A stretch of 64,000 nt of DNA from Microbacterium indicum DSM 19969. GTDB lineage: Bacteria > Actinomycetota > Actinomycetes > Actinomycetales > Microbacteriaceae. The stretch's first letter is position 1. The number at the start of each line of letters is the position of its first letter. The position numbers and the translations under genes are program-made. This document shows, in pieces, positions 28,383 to 37,132 of this stretch. The notes under the pieces were generated by a model that was not told the origin of the DNA, did not search any database, and was given only the letters and a program-made list of their open reading frames with translations. Where the stretch lies: the NCBI RefSeq assembly GCF_000422385.1, contig NZ_AULR01000002.1:434001-498000 (forward strand). Direction: 5' to 3'.

Positions 28383-31300
28383 TCAGAGGTCGTAGAACAC
28401 GCGCTCGTAGGTGCGCCGCGCGCGCCGCGCCGCGCGCAGCCACTCCTCCTCGACACGCGGGCCTGATCCCGGGGGCATCTCGAGGATCCGCCCGATCCCG
28501 TCGAGCTGACGGTGGTCGAGCGGCAGGTCGTCGCTCGTGCGGCCCGTGAGCAGGGTCTTCGCCGAGCGCAGTCGCGTCGCGAGCCGCCACGCGTCGCCGA
28601 GCTGGGCGGCGTCGCCCGCGGCGAGGAGCCCCGCCTCGACGGCGGCGTCGAGCGCGCCGAGCGTCTGCGGCGTTCGCAGGGCCGGGACGTCGTGCGCGTG
28701 CTGGAGCTGCAGCAGCTGCACGAGCCATTCCACATCGCTGAGCCCGCCCGGCCCGAGCTTGAGGTGTCGCGACGGGTCGATGCCCCGCGGCATGCGCTCG
28801 CTCTCGACGCGGGCCTTGATGCGCTTGATCTCGCGCACGTCGGCGGGGTCGCACAGGCCGGGATAGCGCTGGCGGTCGGCGAGCGCCATGAAGTCGTCGA
28901 GCAGGGCCGCGGTCCCCGCGACGGGCCGCGCACGGAGCAGCGCCTGCGCCTCCCACGTGACGGACCAGCGGTCGTAGTAGGCGGCGTAGGCGTCGAGCGA
29001 GCGCACGATGGGCCCGCGGCGGCCCTCGGGCCGGAGGTCCGCGTCGAGCTCGAGCGGCGCGCGGTGGTCCTCGGACACCTGGCGCACCGTCGCGACGATC
29101 CGCTGCGCGAGGCGCTCGGCCGTCTGCGGGTCGACGCCGGCCGCGCGATAGACGTAGAGCACGTCGGCGTCGGATCCGAAGCCGACCTCCTCGCCGCCGT
29201 AGCGCCCCATGCCGATGATCGCGAACTCGAGGGCCGCGTGCTCGGGCGGCACGACGGCGTCGCGCACGGCCCACACGGTCGCGCGCAGCGTGACGTCGGT
29301 GATGGCGCTCAGCGCGCGCGTCACCTCGCCGATCGAGAGGGTCCCGAGCATCGCGCCCATCGCGACCCGCAGGAGCTCGCGCCGGCGGATCTGCCGGATC
29401 GCGCTCATGGCGTCGTCGAGCGACGGCCGCCGGCTGCGGATCGCACGCGCCTCCTGCTCGAGGACCTCGACCGACCGCGGGCGCCGCAGCTCGTCGCTGT
29501 CGAGCCACGCGACCGACTCGGGGATCCACTCCATGAGCTCGCCGACGTAGCGCGAGCCGCTCAGCAGGGTCGTCAGCTGCTCGGCCGCGCCGGACGAGTC
29601 GCGCAGCATGCGCAGGAACCAGGGGCTGTCGCCAAGGCGCTCGCTGATGCGTCGATACGCCACAAGCCCGTAGTCGGGGTCGACTCCCCCGGCGAACCAC
29701 AGGAGCATGACGGGCATGAGCGTCCGCTGCACCGTGGCCTTGCGGCTGACCCCGCGCGTCAGGGCGGCGATGTGGCGCAGCGCGCCCTTCGGGTCCTGGA
29801 AGCCGATCGCGGCGAGGCGGTCGTGCGCCTCGTCTCCCGTGAGAGCCCGCGCGTCGCCGCCGGTCGCGGCGACCGCCGAGAGCAGCGGGCGGTAGAACAG
29901 CCGCACGTGGATGTCGCGCACCTCGGCCTTGACGCGCTCCCACAGCGCCGTGACATCGTGCGCCGTGCCGCCCGCGGCGTCGGCCGAGGCGTCGAAGAGC
30001 CCCGTCGAGCGGGCGAGGACCCGCAGGCTCTCCCCGTCCTCCGGCATCAGGTGCGTGCGCCGAAGCTGCTGCAGCTGCAGGCGGTGCTCGATGAGTCGGA
30101 GGATCCGGTAGTCGGTCGAGAACGCCGCGGCGTCGGCGCGGCCGATGTACCCCGCGTCGACGAGCTGGTCGAGCGCCGCGAGCGTGCCGCGGGCGCGGAC
30201 CGACGGATCCACGCGGCCGTGCACGAGCTGCAGCAGCTGCACCGTGAACTCGACGTCGCGGAGCCCGCCGGGACCGAGCTTGACCTGGCGGTCGATCTCG
30301 CCCGAGGCGATCGTGTCCCGCACGCGTTCGCGCATCGCCTGCACGCTGTCGACGAAGCCCTCGCGCCCCGCGCTCTCCCACACGAGGGGACGCGTCGCGT
30401 CGACGTAGGCGGCGCCCAGCTCGGCGTCCCCCGCGATCGCGCGCGCCTTCAGCAGGGCCTGGAACTCCCACGAGTGCGCCCAGCGCCGGTAGTACGCGAG
30501 GTGGGACTCGAGCGTGCGCACGAGCGCCCCCTGCTTGCCCTCGGGGCGCAGGTTCGCGTCGACCTCCCACAGCGGCGGCTCGGTCTCGAAGCCGTCGATC
30601 GCCCGCATCGCCTGGGAGGCGAGGCGCGTCGCGACGTCGATCATGCGCGTCTCGGACAGCTCGGACCCTTCGGCGACGCCGCAGACGAAGATCACGTCGA
30701 CGTCCGAGACGTAGTTGAGCTCCTCGGCGCCCGTCTTTCCCATGCCGATGATCGCGAGGCGCGTCGCCCGCACATCGTCCGACGGGAACAGGCCCGCGGA
30801 TCCGCGGTCGTTCGCGACCTTCGTGCGTGCGATCGCGAGGGCCGCCTCGAGCGCGGCGCCCGCCGCCTCGGAGAGCGCCGTCGACACGTCGCGGACCGCC
30901 TCGACCGAGTCGGGATCCGAGAGGTCGTAGCCCGCGATGCGCAGGAGCGCCCGGCGGTAGGCGATGCGCAGCGCGATGCGCGCCTCCTCGCCGTCGCTCC
31001 GGGCGAACCCGTCGGACGCGCCGACTGCGGCCAGGAGCTCGCCGCGCATCTCGTCCGCGGTGGGGAGCGACCGCGGCCGCGAGGTCAGCTCGTCGACGAG
31101 GGTGCGCGGGTGGCGCAGCGCGAAGTCGGCGAGACCCTGCGATCCGCCGAGGACGCGCCAGACGCGACGCGAGCGGTGCCCGGCCGCGAGGACCTCGCGG
31201 ATCGTGTCGGGGTCGCGCCTCGCGATGCCGAGGACGGCGCGCACGGCCGCATCGGGGTCGGCCGCGAGCGAGGCGAGCGCGATCAGGTCGTCGCGCGCGT

Positions 31301-31412
31301 GCCCCGTCGCGGCCGACAGCTCGGCGAGGTCGCCGTCGGCCTGGTCGACGTCCGAGAAGCCCGCCCTGACGAGGGTCGAGCGTCCCGAACGGCGCTCCGA
31401 GGGAGTCGCCAC
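28383..31412 (-). CDS. glnE: Bifunctional glutamine synthetase adenylyltransferase/deadenylase
   Basis: 1009 residues. GlnE attaches AMP to, and removes it from, a tyrosine of GlnA according to nitrogen supply. Two nucleotidyltransferase halves are visible: GMGKTGAEELNYVSDVDVIF in the N-terminal half and GMGRYGGEEVGFGSDADVLY in the C-terminal half, each with the DxD metal motif, each followed by a GlnD PII-uridylyltransferase-like helical domain (LGPGGLRDVEF and LGPGGLSDVEW). The GTG start is one base after the glnA2 stop (TGA-C-GTG), so the two are an operon. Its target tyrosine is present in GlnA but not in GlnA2. Confidence 0.95.
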   Translation of the reverse strand: MATPSERRSGRSTLVRAGFSDVDQADGDLAELSAATGHARDDLIALASLAADPDAAVRAVLGIARRDPDTIREVLAAGHRSRRVWRVLGGSQGLADFALRHPRTLVDELTSRPRSLPTADEMRGELLAAVGASDGFARSDGEEARIALRIAYRRALLRIAGYDLSDPDSVEAVRDVSTALSEAAGAALEAALAIARTKVANDRGSAGLFPSDDVRATRLAIIGMGKTGAEELNYVSDVDVIFVCGVAEGSELSETRMIDVATRLASQAMRAIDGFETEPPLWEVDANLRPEGKQGALVRTLESHLAYYRRWAHSWEFQALLKARAIAGDAELGAAYVDATRPLVWESAGREGFVDSVQAMRERVRDTIASGEIDRQVKLGPGGLRDVEFTVQLLQLVHGRVDPSVRARGTLAALDQLVDAGYIGRADAAAFSTDYRILRLIEHRLQLQQLRRTHLMPEDGESLRVLARSTGLFDASADAAGGTAHDVTALWERVKAEVRDIHVRLFYRPLLSAVAATGGDARALTGDEAHDRLAAIGFQDPKGALRHIAALTRGVSRKATVQRTLMPVMLLWFAGGVDPDYGLVAYRRISERLGDSPWFLRMLRDSSGAAEQLTTLLSGSRYVGELMEWIPESVAWLDSDELRRPRSVEVLEQEARAIRSRRPSLDDAMSAIRQIRRRELLRVAMGAMLGTLSIGEVTRALSAITDVTLRATVWAVRDAVVPPEHAALEFAIIGMGRYGGEEVGFGSDADVLYVYRAAGVDPQTAERLAQRIVATVRQVSEDHRAPLELDADLRPEGRRGPIVRSLDAYAAYYDRWSVTWEAQALLRARPVAGTAALLDDFMALADRQRYPGLCDPADVREIKRIKARVESERMPRGIDPSRHLKLGPGGLSDVEWLVQLLQLQHAHDVPALRTPQTLGALDAAVEAGLLAAGDAAQLGDAWRLATRLRSAKTLLTGRTSDDLPLDHRQLDGIGRILEMPPGSGPRVEEEWLRAARRARRTYERVFYDL

Positions 31413-31413
31413 G

Positions 31414-32748
31414 TCAGATGACGTCGAGCGTCGTCTCGAGCTCGAACGACGTGACCTGCGCGCGGTACTGCTCGAACTCGCGGCGCTTGTTCGCGAGCAC
31501 GTAGCTGAACACCTGCTCGCCGAGCGTCTCGGCGACGAGCTCGGACTCCTCCATGCGCGCGATCGCCTGGTCGAGGCTCGACGGCAGCGCGCGGTACCCG
31601 AGCGCGCGGCGCTCGGCGTCGGAGAGCAGCCAGATGTTGTCCTCGGCCTCGGGCGGGAGCTCGTACTCGTTCTCGATGCCCTTGAGCCCGGCCGACAGCA
31701 TGAGCGCGTACGCGAGGTACGGGTTCGCCGCCGAGTCGATGCCGCGGTGCTCGATGCGCGCCGAGGTGCTCTTGCCGGGCTTGTAACGCGGAACGCGCAC
31801 GAGCGCCGAGCGGTTGTTGTGGCCCCACGCGATGTAGCTGGGGGCCTCGTCGCCGCCCCACACGCGCTTGTACGAGTTGACGAACTGGTTGAGCAGCAGC
31901 GAGATCTCGTCGGCGTGCGTCAGGAGGCCCGCGATGAAGTGGCGGCCCGTCTTCGAGAGCTGGTGCGGGTCGCTCTCCTCGTAGAAGGCGTTGGCGTCGC
32001 CCTCGAAGAGCGACATGTGCGTGTGCATCCCGCTGCCGGGGGCGCCCGCAAGCGGCTTGGGCATGAACGTCGCGTGCACGCCCTGCTCGATCGCGACCTC
32101 CTTCACGACGGTGCGGAAGGTCATGATGTTGTCGGCCATCGTGAGCGCGTCGGCGTAGCGCAGGTCGATCTCGTTCTGCCCCGGGCCGCCCTCGTGGTGG
32201 CTGAACTCGACCGAGATGCCGAGGTCCTCGAGCATGCGCACGGCGCGGCGGCGGAAGTCGTGCGCCGTGCCGCCCGGCACGTTGTCGAAGTAGCCGGCCG
32301 AGTCGACGGGGACGGGCGCGGATCCGCGCTCCCCCTGCTCGAAGAGGTAGAACTCCATCTCGGGGTGCGTGTAGAACGTGAACCCCGCGTCGGCGGCGCG
32401 CGAGAGCGTGCGTTTGAGGACGTTGCGCGGATCGGCGACCGCGGGGTCGCCCTCGGGCGTGGTGAGGTCGCAGAACATGCGGGCCGTGGGCTCGACGTCG
32501 CCACGCCAGGGCAGGAGCTGGAAGGTCGTGGGATCCGGGTGCGCGAGCAGGTCGCTCTCCTGCACGCGGGTCAGGCCCTCGATGGCCGAGCCGTCGAACC
32601 CGATGCCCTCGCCGAACGCGCCTTCGACCTCGGCGGGGGCGAGCGCGACCGACTTCAGCGTTCCGATGACGTCGGTGAACCACAGGCGGACGAACTTCAC
32701 GCCGCGCTCCTCGATCGTGCGGAGCACGAAATCCTGCTGCTTGTCCAT
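31414..32748 (-). CDS. glnA2: Glutamine synthetase GlnA2
   Basis: 444 residues, a GSI-alpha-like paralogue of glnA. The core motifs are present: GFDGSAIEG, EMEFYLFEQ, HHEGGPGQNEIDLRYAD, MPKPLAGAPGSGMHTHMS and NNRSALVRVP. At the adenylylation site it reads DNIWLLSDAE in place of the LYELPPEE of GlnA, so GlnE cannot modify it. Mycobacterial GlnA2 is likewise not regulated in this way. TAGGCT 7 nt before the ATG, with no ribosome site, suggests a leaderless glnA2-glnE mRNA. Confidence 0.93.
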   Translation of the reverse strand: MDKQQDFVLRTIEERGVKFVRLWFTDVIGTLKSVALAPAEVEGAFGEGIGFDGSAIEGLTRVQESDLLAHPDPTTFQLLPWRGDVEPTARMFCDLTTPEGDPAVADPRNVLKRTLSRAADAGFTFYTHPEMEFYLFEQGERGSAPVPVDSAGYFDNVPGGTAHDFRRRAVRMLEDLGISVEFSHHEGGPGQNEIDLRYADALTMADNIMTFRTVVKEVAIEQGVHATFMPKPLAGAPGSGMHTHMSLFEGDANAFYEESDPHQLSKTGRHFIAGLLTHADEISLLLNQFVNSYKRVWGGDEAPSYIAWGHNNRSALVRVPRYKPGKSTSARIEHRGIDSAANPYLAYALMLSAGLKGIENEYELPPEAEDNIWLLSDAERRALGYRALPSSLDQAIARMEESELVAETLGEQVFSYVLANKRREFEQYRAQVTSFELETTLDVI

Positions 32749-32755
32749 GCCGATC

Positions 32756-32761
32756 AGCCTA
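32756..32761 (-). promoter_or_regulatory. putative -10 element of leaderless glnA2-glnE
   Basis: TAGGCT on the minus strand with 7 nt to the ATG. Confidence 0.5.
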
Positions 32762-32790
32762 CTGGCCGCGGGAGCGGGGACACGCCGCTC

Positions 32791-32985
32791 TCAGGACTCG
32801 TCGGATCGCCACGCGCGCTCAGCCTCGTCGTCGTCCTCCCACGCCTGCGAGCGCCTGGCCAGGACCTCGGGCGCGCGCTCCGCCTCCTCGCGCGTCGCGA
32901 AGGGCCCCGCGAGGTCGAGGGATCCCGACTGGGGTCCCTCCTCGACGAGGCGCGTGCGCATGTTGAACCAGAACTCGGCGGCCAT
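32791..32985 (-). CDS. Small SPOR-domain-like protein
   Basis: 64 residues, MAAEFWFNMRT onwards. The pattern FWFNMRTRLVEEGPQSG, then LAGPFATREEAERAPEVLARR, then an acidic tail, matches a short actinobacterial family annotated as SPOR-domain proteins and often found near glnA2. In larger proteins the SPOR fold binds denuded glycan strands, but this form has no signal peptide and its role is unknown. TAGCGT 7 nt before the ATG suggests a leaderless mRNA. Confidence 0.75.
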   Translation of the reverse strand: MAAEFWFNMRTRLVEEGPQSGSLDLAGPFATREEAERAPEVLARRSQAWEDDDEAERAWRSDES

Positions 32986-32992
32986 GGCGCCC

Positions 32993-32998
32993 ACGCTA
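32993..32998 (-). promoter_or_regulatory. putative -10 element of the small SPOR-like gene
   Basis: TAGCGT on the minus strand with 7 nt to the ATG; no ribosome site. The hexamer lies just after the lnt stop. Confidence 0.45.
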
Positions 32999-33011
32999 CC
33001 CGGGGTCCGGA

Positions 33012-34577
33012 TCAGGCGCGACGGCGCGCGCGGATCGCGAGGATCCCGAGCGCGAGGAGCGCCGCGGCCGGCACGACGAGGAGTCCCAGGCGGATCCCCT
33101 CCCCCGCGACGACGGCGGGGGTGAGCCCGTCGCGCAGCTCGACGTCGGCGACGATGAGCCCCTGCTCGTCGGCGGGGATCTCGTCGACCGTCGTGCCGTC
33201 GGGCGCGATGACCTGGCTCGTGCCGACGGTCGAGACGTTGACGACACTGCGCCCGGTCTCGATCGCGCGCATGCGCGCCATCTCGAGCTGCTGCAGGTTC
33301 TCGTCGGATCCGCGGAAGTCGGCGTTGTTCGTCTGGAACATGTAGACCTGGGCGCCGTCCTGAGCGCCCTCCCACACGAGATCGTCGAACGCGACGTCGA
33401 AGCAGATCGCGAGCCCGACCGCGACGTCGCCGACGTGCATGAGCGGGGCGTCGTCGCCGGGCTCGTACTCGCGGCCGATGAGCCCGATGAGGCTCGGGAC
33501 GATCGCCTCGTAGAACGCGCGGTCCGGGACGTACTCGCCGAACGGCACGGGGTAGCGCTTCGAGTGGTGCGCGACGGGGCCCTCGTCGGCCGTCCACAGC
33601 ATCGACATGTTGTAGACGAGCTGGCCCTGCGCGACGGCCGAGTTCATGAGGATCGGCGCGCCGTACGTCGCCGCGGCCCGGGTGAGGGCCGCGGCGGCCG
33701 CCCGGTCGGTCAGCGGGTCGACGCCGCCGAGCCCTCCCTCGGGCCAGAGGACGAGGTCGACGTCCTGCCCGATCACGGGATCCGACGCCTGGAGCTGCGC
33801 ATCGAGCACGTCGTACCGCGCGCGCTGGTCGGCGTAGGCCGCGGGACCGTCGCCCTGGGCCGCGCCGACGCGGATCGATCCGGCCTCCGTCGTCGGGAAC
33901 TGCGGGACGACGACGAGCGCGATCGCGAGCACAGCCGCCGCTCCGAGCCCCGCCGCGGGTACGCGGCGCGGGACGCCGGCCCAGCGCGCGGCGCGGCCCG
34001 TCTCCACGAGGAGGGCGACCGCGAGCGCGCAGAGGAACGTGAGCCCCTCGGTTCCGACCCACGACGCGACCTGCGCGAGCGGCCCCGACGCCTGGCTCAT
34101 GCCGAGGCGACCCCAGGGGAAGCCCGTGTAGGGCCAGGAGATCATGACGATCTCGCGAGCCGTCCAGATCCCCGCGACGAGCGCCGCCGTCGCGGCGAAG
34201 CGCCACCCGGGCCGCCGGATCACGCGCGGCACCCACCGGTACGCGAGGGCGATGAGGACGCCGCCGGCCCCCATGAAGAGGGCCTCGACGCCGGCGAGCG
34301 CGACCCACGGCACCCAGGAGAGGGGGTCGTCGCCGAGGAACCCGTCGATCCAGTCGATGTCCGGGAAGTAGAAGCTCGCCCCGAAGGCGAGCGCGACGAG
34401 GAACGCCGCGCCAGCTCGCCGCCCGACGAGCGAGACGAGCGAGAGCGCGACGGCGACGAAGGCGAGCGGCCAGATGCCGAGCGCGGGGAAGGATGCGTCG
34501 TACGCGAGCCCGCCGGCGACGGCGGCGATGAGCGCAGCCCAGAGCGGGAGGATCGGCCGCGGATCGGAAGTCGTCAC
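33012..34577 (-). CDS. lnt: Apolipoprotein N-acyltransferase
   Basis: 521 residues. A membrane enzyme that adds the third acyl chain to the N-terminal cysteine of lipoproteins. Six to seven N-terminal helices are followed by an extracytoplasmic nitrilase-fold domain with the full catalytic triad: Glu280 (LVLWPEGG), Lys340 (HHSKRYPVPFGEYVP) and Cys392 (GLAICFDV), then a final C-terminal helix. The spacing matches E. coli Lnt closely. The GTG start is chosen because it precedes the first helix and TAGGGT lies 7 nt upstream. Two lipoprotein binding proteins in this window are likely substrates. Confidence 0.92.
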   Translation of the reverse strand: MTTSDPRPILPLWAALIAAVAGGLAYDASFPALGIWPLAFVAVALSLVSLVGRRAGAAFLVALAFGASFYFPDIDWIDGFLGDDPLSWVPWVALAGVEALFMGAGGVLIALAYRWVPRVIRRPGWRFAATAALVAGIWTAREIVMISWPYTGFPWGRLGMSQASGPLAQVASWVGTEGLTFLCALAVALLVETGRAARWAGVPRRVPAAGLGAAAVLAIALVVVPQFPTTEAGSIRVGAAQGDGPAAYADQRARYDVLDAQLQASDPVIGQDVDLVLWPEGGLGGVDPLTDRAAAAALTRAAATYGAPILMNSAVAQGQLVYNMSMLWTADEGPVAHHSKRYPVPFGEYVPDRAFYEAIVPSLIGLIGREYEPGDDAPLMHVGDVAVGLAICFDVAFDDLVWEGAQDGAQVYMFQTNNADFRGSDENLQQLEMARMRAIETGRSVVNVSTVGTSQVIAPDGTTVDEIPADEQGLIVADVELRDGLTPAVVAGEGIRLGLLVVPAAALLALGILAIRARRRA

Positions 34578-34584
34578 GGGCGCG

Positions 34585-34590
34585 ACCCTA
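34585..34590 (-). promoter_or_regulatory. putative -10 element of leaderless lnt
   Basis: TAGGGT on the minus strand, 7 nt before the GTG start, in the short gap after rimM. Confidence 0.5.
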
Positions 34591-34609
34591 CGACGCCGGC
34601 CGATGAGCC

Positions 34610-35158
34610 TCACTCGGCTTCGTCTGCGAGATCCTCGAAGAGCCCGAGCGGGGGCGTCAGCACGACGCGGCCTGCCTCGACGTCGACCTCGGGGACGATC
34701 TCGGACACGAACGGCACCATGACCTCGCGCTCGCCGACGGCGACGATCAGGAGGTCCTGCGCGGGGAGGTGCTCGACGCGGGCGACGGTGCCCACGACCT
34801 CTCCGTCGCGCACGGCTTCGAGGCCCACGAGCTGGTGGTCGTACCAGGCGTCGGGCTCGGAGGAGGCCGTCTCGTCCTCGTCGACCCAGAGGATCGCCCG
34901 GACGAGCGTCTCGGCGTCGTTGCGGTCGTCGATGTCCTCGAAGAACACGACGGGGCTCTGGTTCATCCAGCGGAACTCGCGGACCGTGATGGTCTTGCGG
35001 TGCCACTGGGAGTGCTCGGGGACCTGCAGGGTGAACGTCGCCCCCGGCACGAAACGGCCGTCGGGGTCGTCGGTGTACAGCTCGAGCTTGAGCGCGCCCT
35101 TGAGGCCGTGCGCCTTGAGCACACGACCGACGCGCAGCTGGTTCTTCGGCGCGGCCAT
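34610..35158 (-). CDS. rimM: Ribosome maturation factor RimM
   Basis: 182 residues. The N-terminal RimM domain (LRVGRVLKAHGLKGALKL) binds ribosomal protein S19, and the PRC-barrel domain (WYDHQLVGLEAVRDGEVVG, EREVMVPFVSEIVPEVD) completes it; the protein assists 30S head assembly. Its ATG shares one base with the stop of the KH gene (TGATG), so rpsP-KH-rimM is one coupled operon. The usual next genes trmD and rplS are not here; lnt follows instead. Confidence 0.93.
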   Translation of the reverse strand: MAAPKNQLRVGRVLKAHGLKGALKLELYTDDPDGRFVPGATFTLQVPEHSQWHRKTITVREFRWMNQSPVVFFEDIDDRNDAETLVRAILWVDEDETASSEPDAWYDHQLVGLEAVRDGEVVGTVARVEHLPAQDLLIVAVGEREVMVPFVSEIVPEVDVEAGRVVLTPPLGLFEDLADEAE

Positions 35159-35388
35159 CAGTCGTCGGCCACGTCGACGCGCACGCGGCGCTCGTCGGCC
35201 AGAGCGGCGACGAGCGCGCGCAGCGCCTTGGCCGTGCGGCCGCCGCGCCCGATCACACGGCCCCGGTCGGCGGGGGCGACGTGCACGGTGAGCACGTTCC
35301 CCCGCGGACCGTCGGACTCGTCGATGCGCACGGCATCGCGGTCGTCGACGATCCCCGTGACGATGTGTTCGAGAGCGGCGGCCAGCAC
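35158..35388 (-). CDS. KH-domain RNA-binding protein (KhpA-type)
   Basis: 76 residues, one KH domain with the GxxG loop in DRGRVIGRGGRTAKALRALV. KhpA-type proteins bind RNA and sit between rpsP and rimM in most Gram-positive bacteria, as here. GTG start 8 bp after the rpsP stop, stop overlapping the rimM ATG by one base. Confidence 0.9.
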   Translation of the reverse strand: MLAAALEHIVTGIVDDRDAVRIDESDGPRGNVLTVHVAPADRGRVIGRGGRTAKALRALVAALADERRVRVDVADD

Positions 35389-35396
35389 GATCGGGA

Positions 35397-35816
35397 TTAC
35401 TCCGCCGACTCGGTCTCGGCGGCGTCCTCGGCGGGCGCCTCGGCGGCGGGGGCCTCAGCCGGCTTGGCGGCCTGCGGCTTGACGACCGACTTCTTGCCCG
35501 TATCGGCCGTGTAGGCCTTCTTCTCGTCGGCGACGAGGAGCGTGCTCTTGGCGTCCTTGTCGCCCTTGAACGTGCCCCAGTCGCCCGTGATCTTGAGGAT
35601 CGCGAGGACCTGCTCGGTCGGCTGCGCGCCGACGGAGAGCCAGTACTGAGCCCGCTCCGAGTCGACCTCGATGAACGAGGGGTGCTCGGTGGGGTGGTAC
35701 TTGCCGATCTCCTCGATGACGCGACCGTCGCGCTTGGTGCGCGAGTCGGCGACGACGATGCGGTAGTACGGCGCGCGGATCTTGCCCAGGCGCTTGAGGC
35801 GAATCTTGACAGCCAC
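35397..35816 (-). CDS. rpsP: 30S ribosomal protein S16
   Basis: 139 residues. The first 80 are the S16 core ([55 protein letters not shown]). The rest is a Lys-then-Ala/Glu-rich extension common in actinobacterial S16. GTG start with GGAGAT upstream. It heads the rpsP-KH-rimM operon. The promoter should lie in the 275-bp gap shared with the divergent siderophore operon. Confidence 0.95.
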   Translation of the reverse strand: MAVKIRLKRLGKIRAPYYRIVVADSRTKRDGRVIEEIGKYHPTEHPSFIEVDSERAQYWLSVGAQPTEQVLAILKITGDWGTFKGDKDAKSTLLVADEKKAYTADTGKKSVVKPQAAKPAEAPAAEAPAEDAAETESAE

Positions 35817-36024
35817 AGTGATCTCCAGTGGTGAGGAAAGGTAGTCGAACCCGTCGCCAGCCGCGTGGGGTCATGCACGGGGTGGCGGAAGCTCTGAAAG
35901 GTCGGAGCGCCGCGCCGGATAGAGGGTCGAGCGCGCGTTCCAGCTGTCCATTCTGCCAGAACGGGCCCTGAGAGGCGAACGGGAGGGGGCGCGCGTCGCG
36001 GTTCGAGTTGAAATCTCAGCCGCT

Positions 36025-36043
36025 TTAGGCGAGCCTTACCTTC
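36025..36043 (+). promoter_or_regulatory. DtxR/IdeR-type iron box upstream of the siderophore operon
   Basis: A 19-bp site with TTAGG and CTTACCTT halves matches the consensus TWAGGTWAGSCTWACCTWA at 16 of 19 positions by my count. It is 49 nt before the binding-protein GTG. DtxR-family repressors bind such sites when iron is plentiful, so the operon is probably induced by iron shortage. Confidence 0.7.
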
Positions 36044-36091
36044 GTCCCCCCGTTCGGAGCAGCCGCTCCCCCGCTACGAAAAGAGCCCCCC

Positions 36092-37132
36092 GTGCGTCTC
36101 CAGCGCCCCCTCGCCGTCGCCTCCGTCGCGATCGCCGCCCTCGCCCTCACCGCCTGCGGATCCGCCTCCGACTCTGCGTCGTCCGGATCCACGGCGGCGC
36201 CCGAGGCGCTCACGAACGACGGATCGCTCACGGTCGAGCACGCGTTCGGCACGACCGAGGTGCCGGCGGAGATCGATCGCGTCGCGACGGTCGGCTGGGG
36301 CAACCAGGACGTCGCGCTCGCGCTCGGAGTCGCCCCCGTCGGCGTCGACAACCAGACCTGGTCGATGGACGGCTCGTCGACCGACGGCGTCTACGAGTGG
36401 ACGAGCAACGCGTACGACGAGCTCGGCGCCGAGCAGCCGGCGATCTTCTCGACGGCGGACGGCACCGACTTCGAGGCGATCGCCGACGTGCAGCCCGACG
36501 TGATCCTCGCGGCGTACTCCGGCCTCACGCAGGACGACTACGACACGCTGACCCAGATCGCGCCGACGGTCGCCTACCCCGAGACCGCCTGGTTCACGCC
36601 GTGGCGCGACACGATCCGCACCGACGCCGCCGGCCTCGGACTCGCGGACGAGGGCGACGCGCTCGTCGACGACCTCGACCAGCAGATCGCCGACGCCGTC
36701 GCCGACGCGCCCGACATCGCGGGGAAGACCGCGGCGTTCTTCTACATCGACCCGTCCGACACCTCGGTGATCTCGGTCTACGGCGTCGACGACTCGCGCA
36801 CGGCCTTCCTCGGCGACCTCGGCTTCGACTTCCCGTCGGTCGCCGAGAACACGGGTGACCAGTTCTACGCCGACATCTCGGCCGAGAACGCCGACCTCCT
36901 CGACGACGTCGACGTCATCGTGTCGTACGGCGACGAGTCGACGCTCGCGGCGCTGCAGGCCGACCCGCTGTGGTCGACCGTCCCGGCGATCGCGAACGGC
37001 GCCGTCGTCGCCGTCGGATCCGGCGACGACTTCAGCGGCGCGGTCACGCCCACGGCACTGTCGATCCCGATGCTCCTCGACGACTACGGCTACGTCTCGA
37101 CGCTGAACGACGCCGCGGGCAAGGCGGAGTGA
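36092..37132 (+). CDS. Iron-siderophore ABC transporter, substrate-binding lipoprotein
   Basis: 346 residues. A signal peptide with lipobox LALTACGS (lipidated Cys at residue 22) is followed by a periplasmic-binding fold of the FecB/FhuD type: VPAEIDRVATVGWGNQDVALALG, then LTQDDYDTLTQIAPTVAYPETAWFTPW. It delivers a ferric siderophore to the two permeases that follow. Its stop overlaps the first permease start (GTGA). GTG start; AAAAGAG upstream. The ligand cannot be told from sequence. Confidence 0.9.
   Translation: MRLQRPLAVASVAIAALALTACGSASDSASSGSTAAPEALTNDGSLTVEHAFGTTEVPAEIDRVATVGWGNQDVALALGVAPVGVDNQTWSMDGSSTDGVYEWTSNAYDELGAEQPAIFSTADGTDFEAIADVQPDVILAAYSGLTQDDYDTLTQIAPTVAYPETAWFTPWRDTIRTDAAGLGLADEGDALVDDLDQQIADAVADAPDIAGKTAAFFYIDPSDTSVISVYGVDDSRTAFLGDLGFDFPSVAENTGDQFYADISAENADLLDDVDVIVSYGDESTLAALQADPLWSTVPAIANGAVVAVGSGDDFSGAVTPTALSIPMLLDDYGYVSTLNDAAGKAE

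Noticed and set aside
28512..31421. Open frame of 969 codons on the plus strand opposite glnE
   Set aside because: Antisense shadow; glnE carries both catalytic halves on the other strand.
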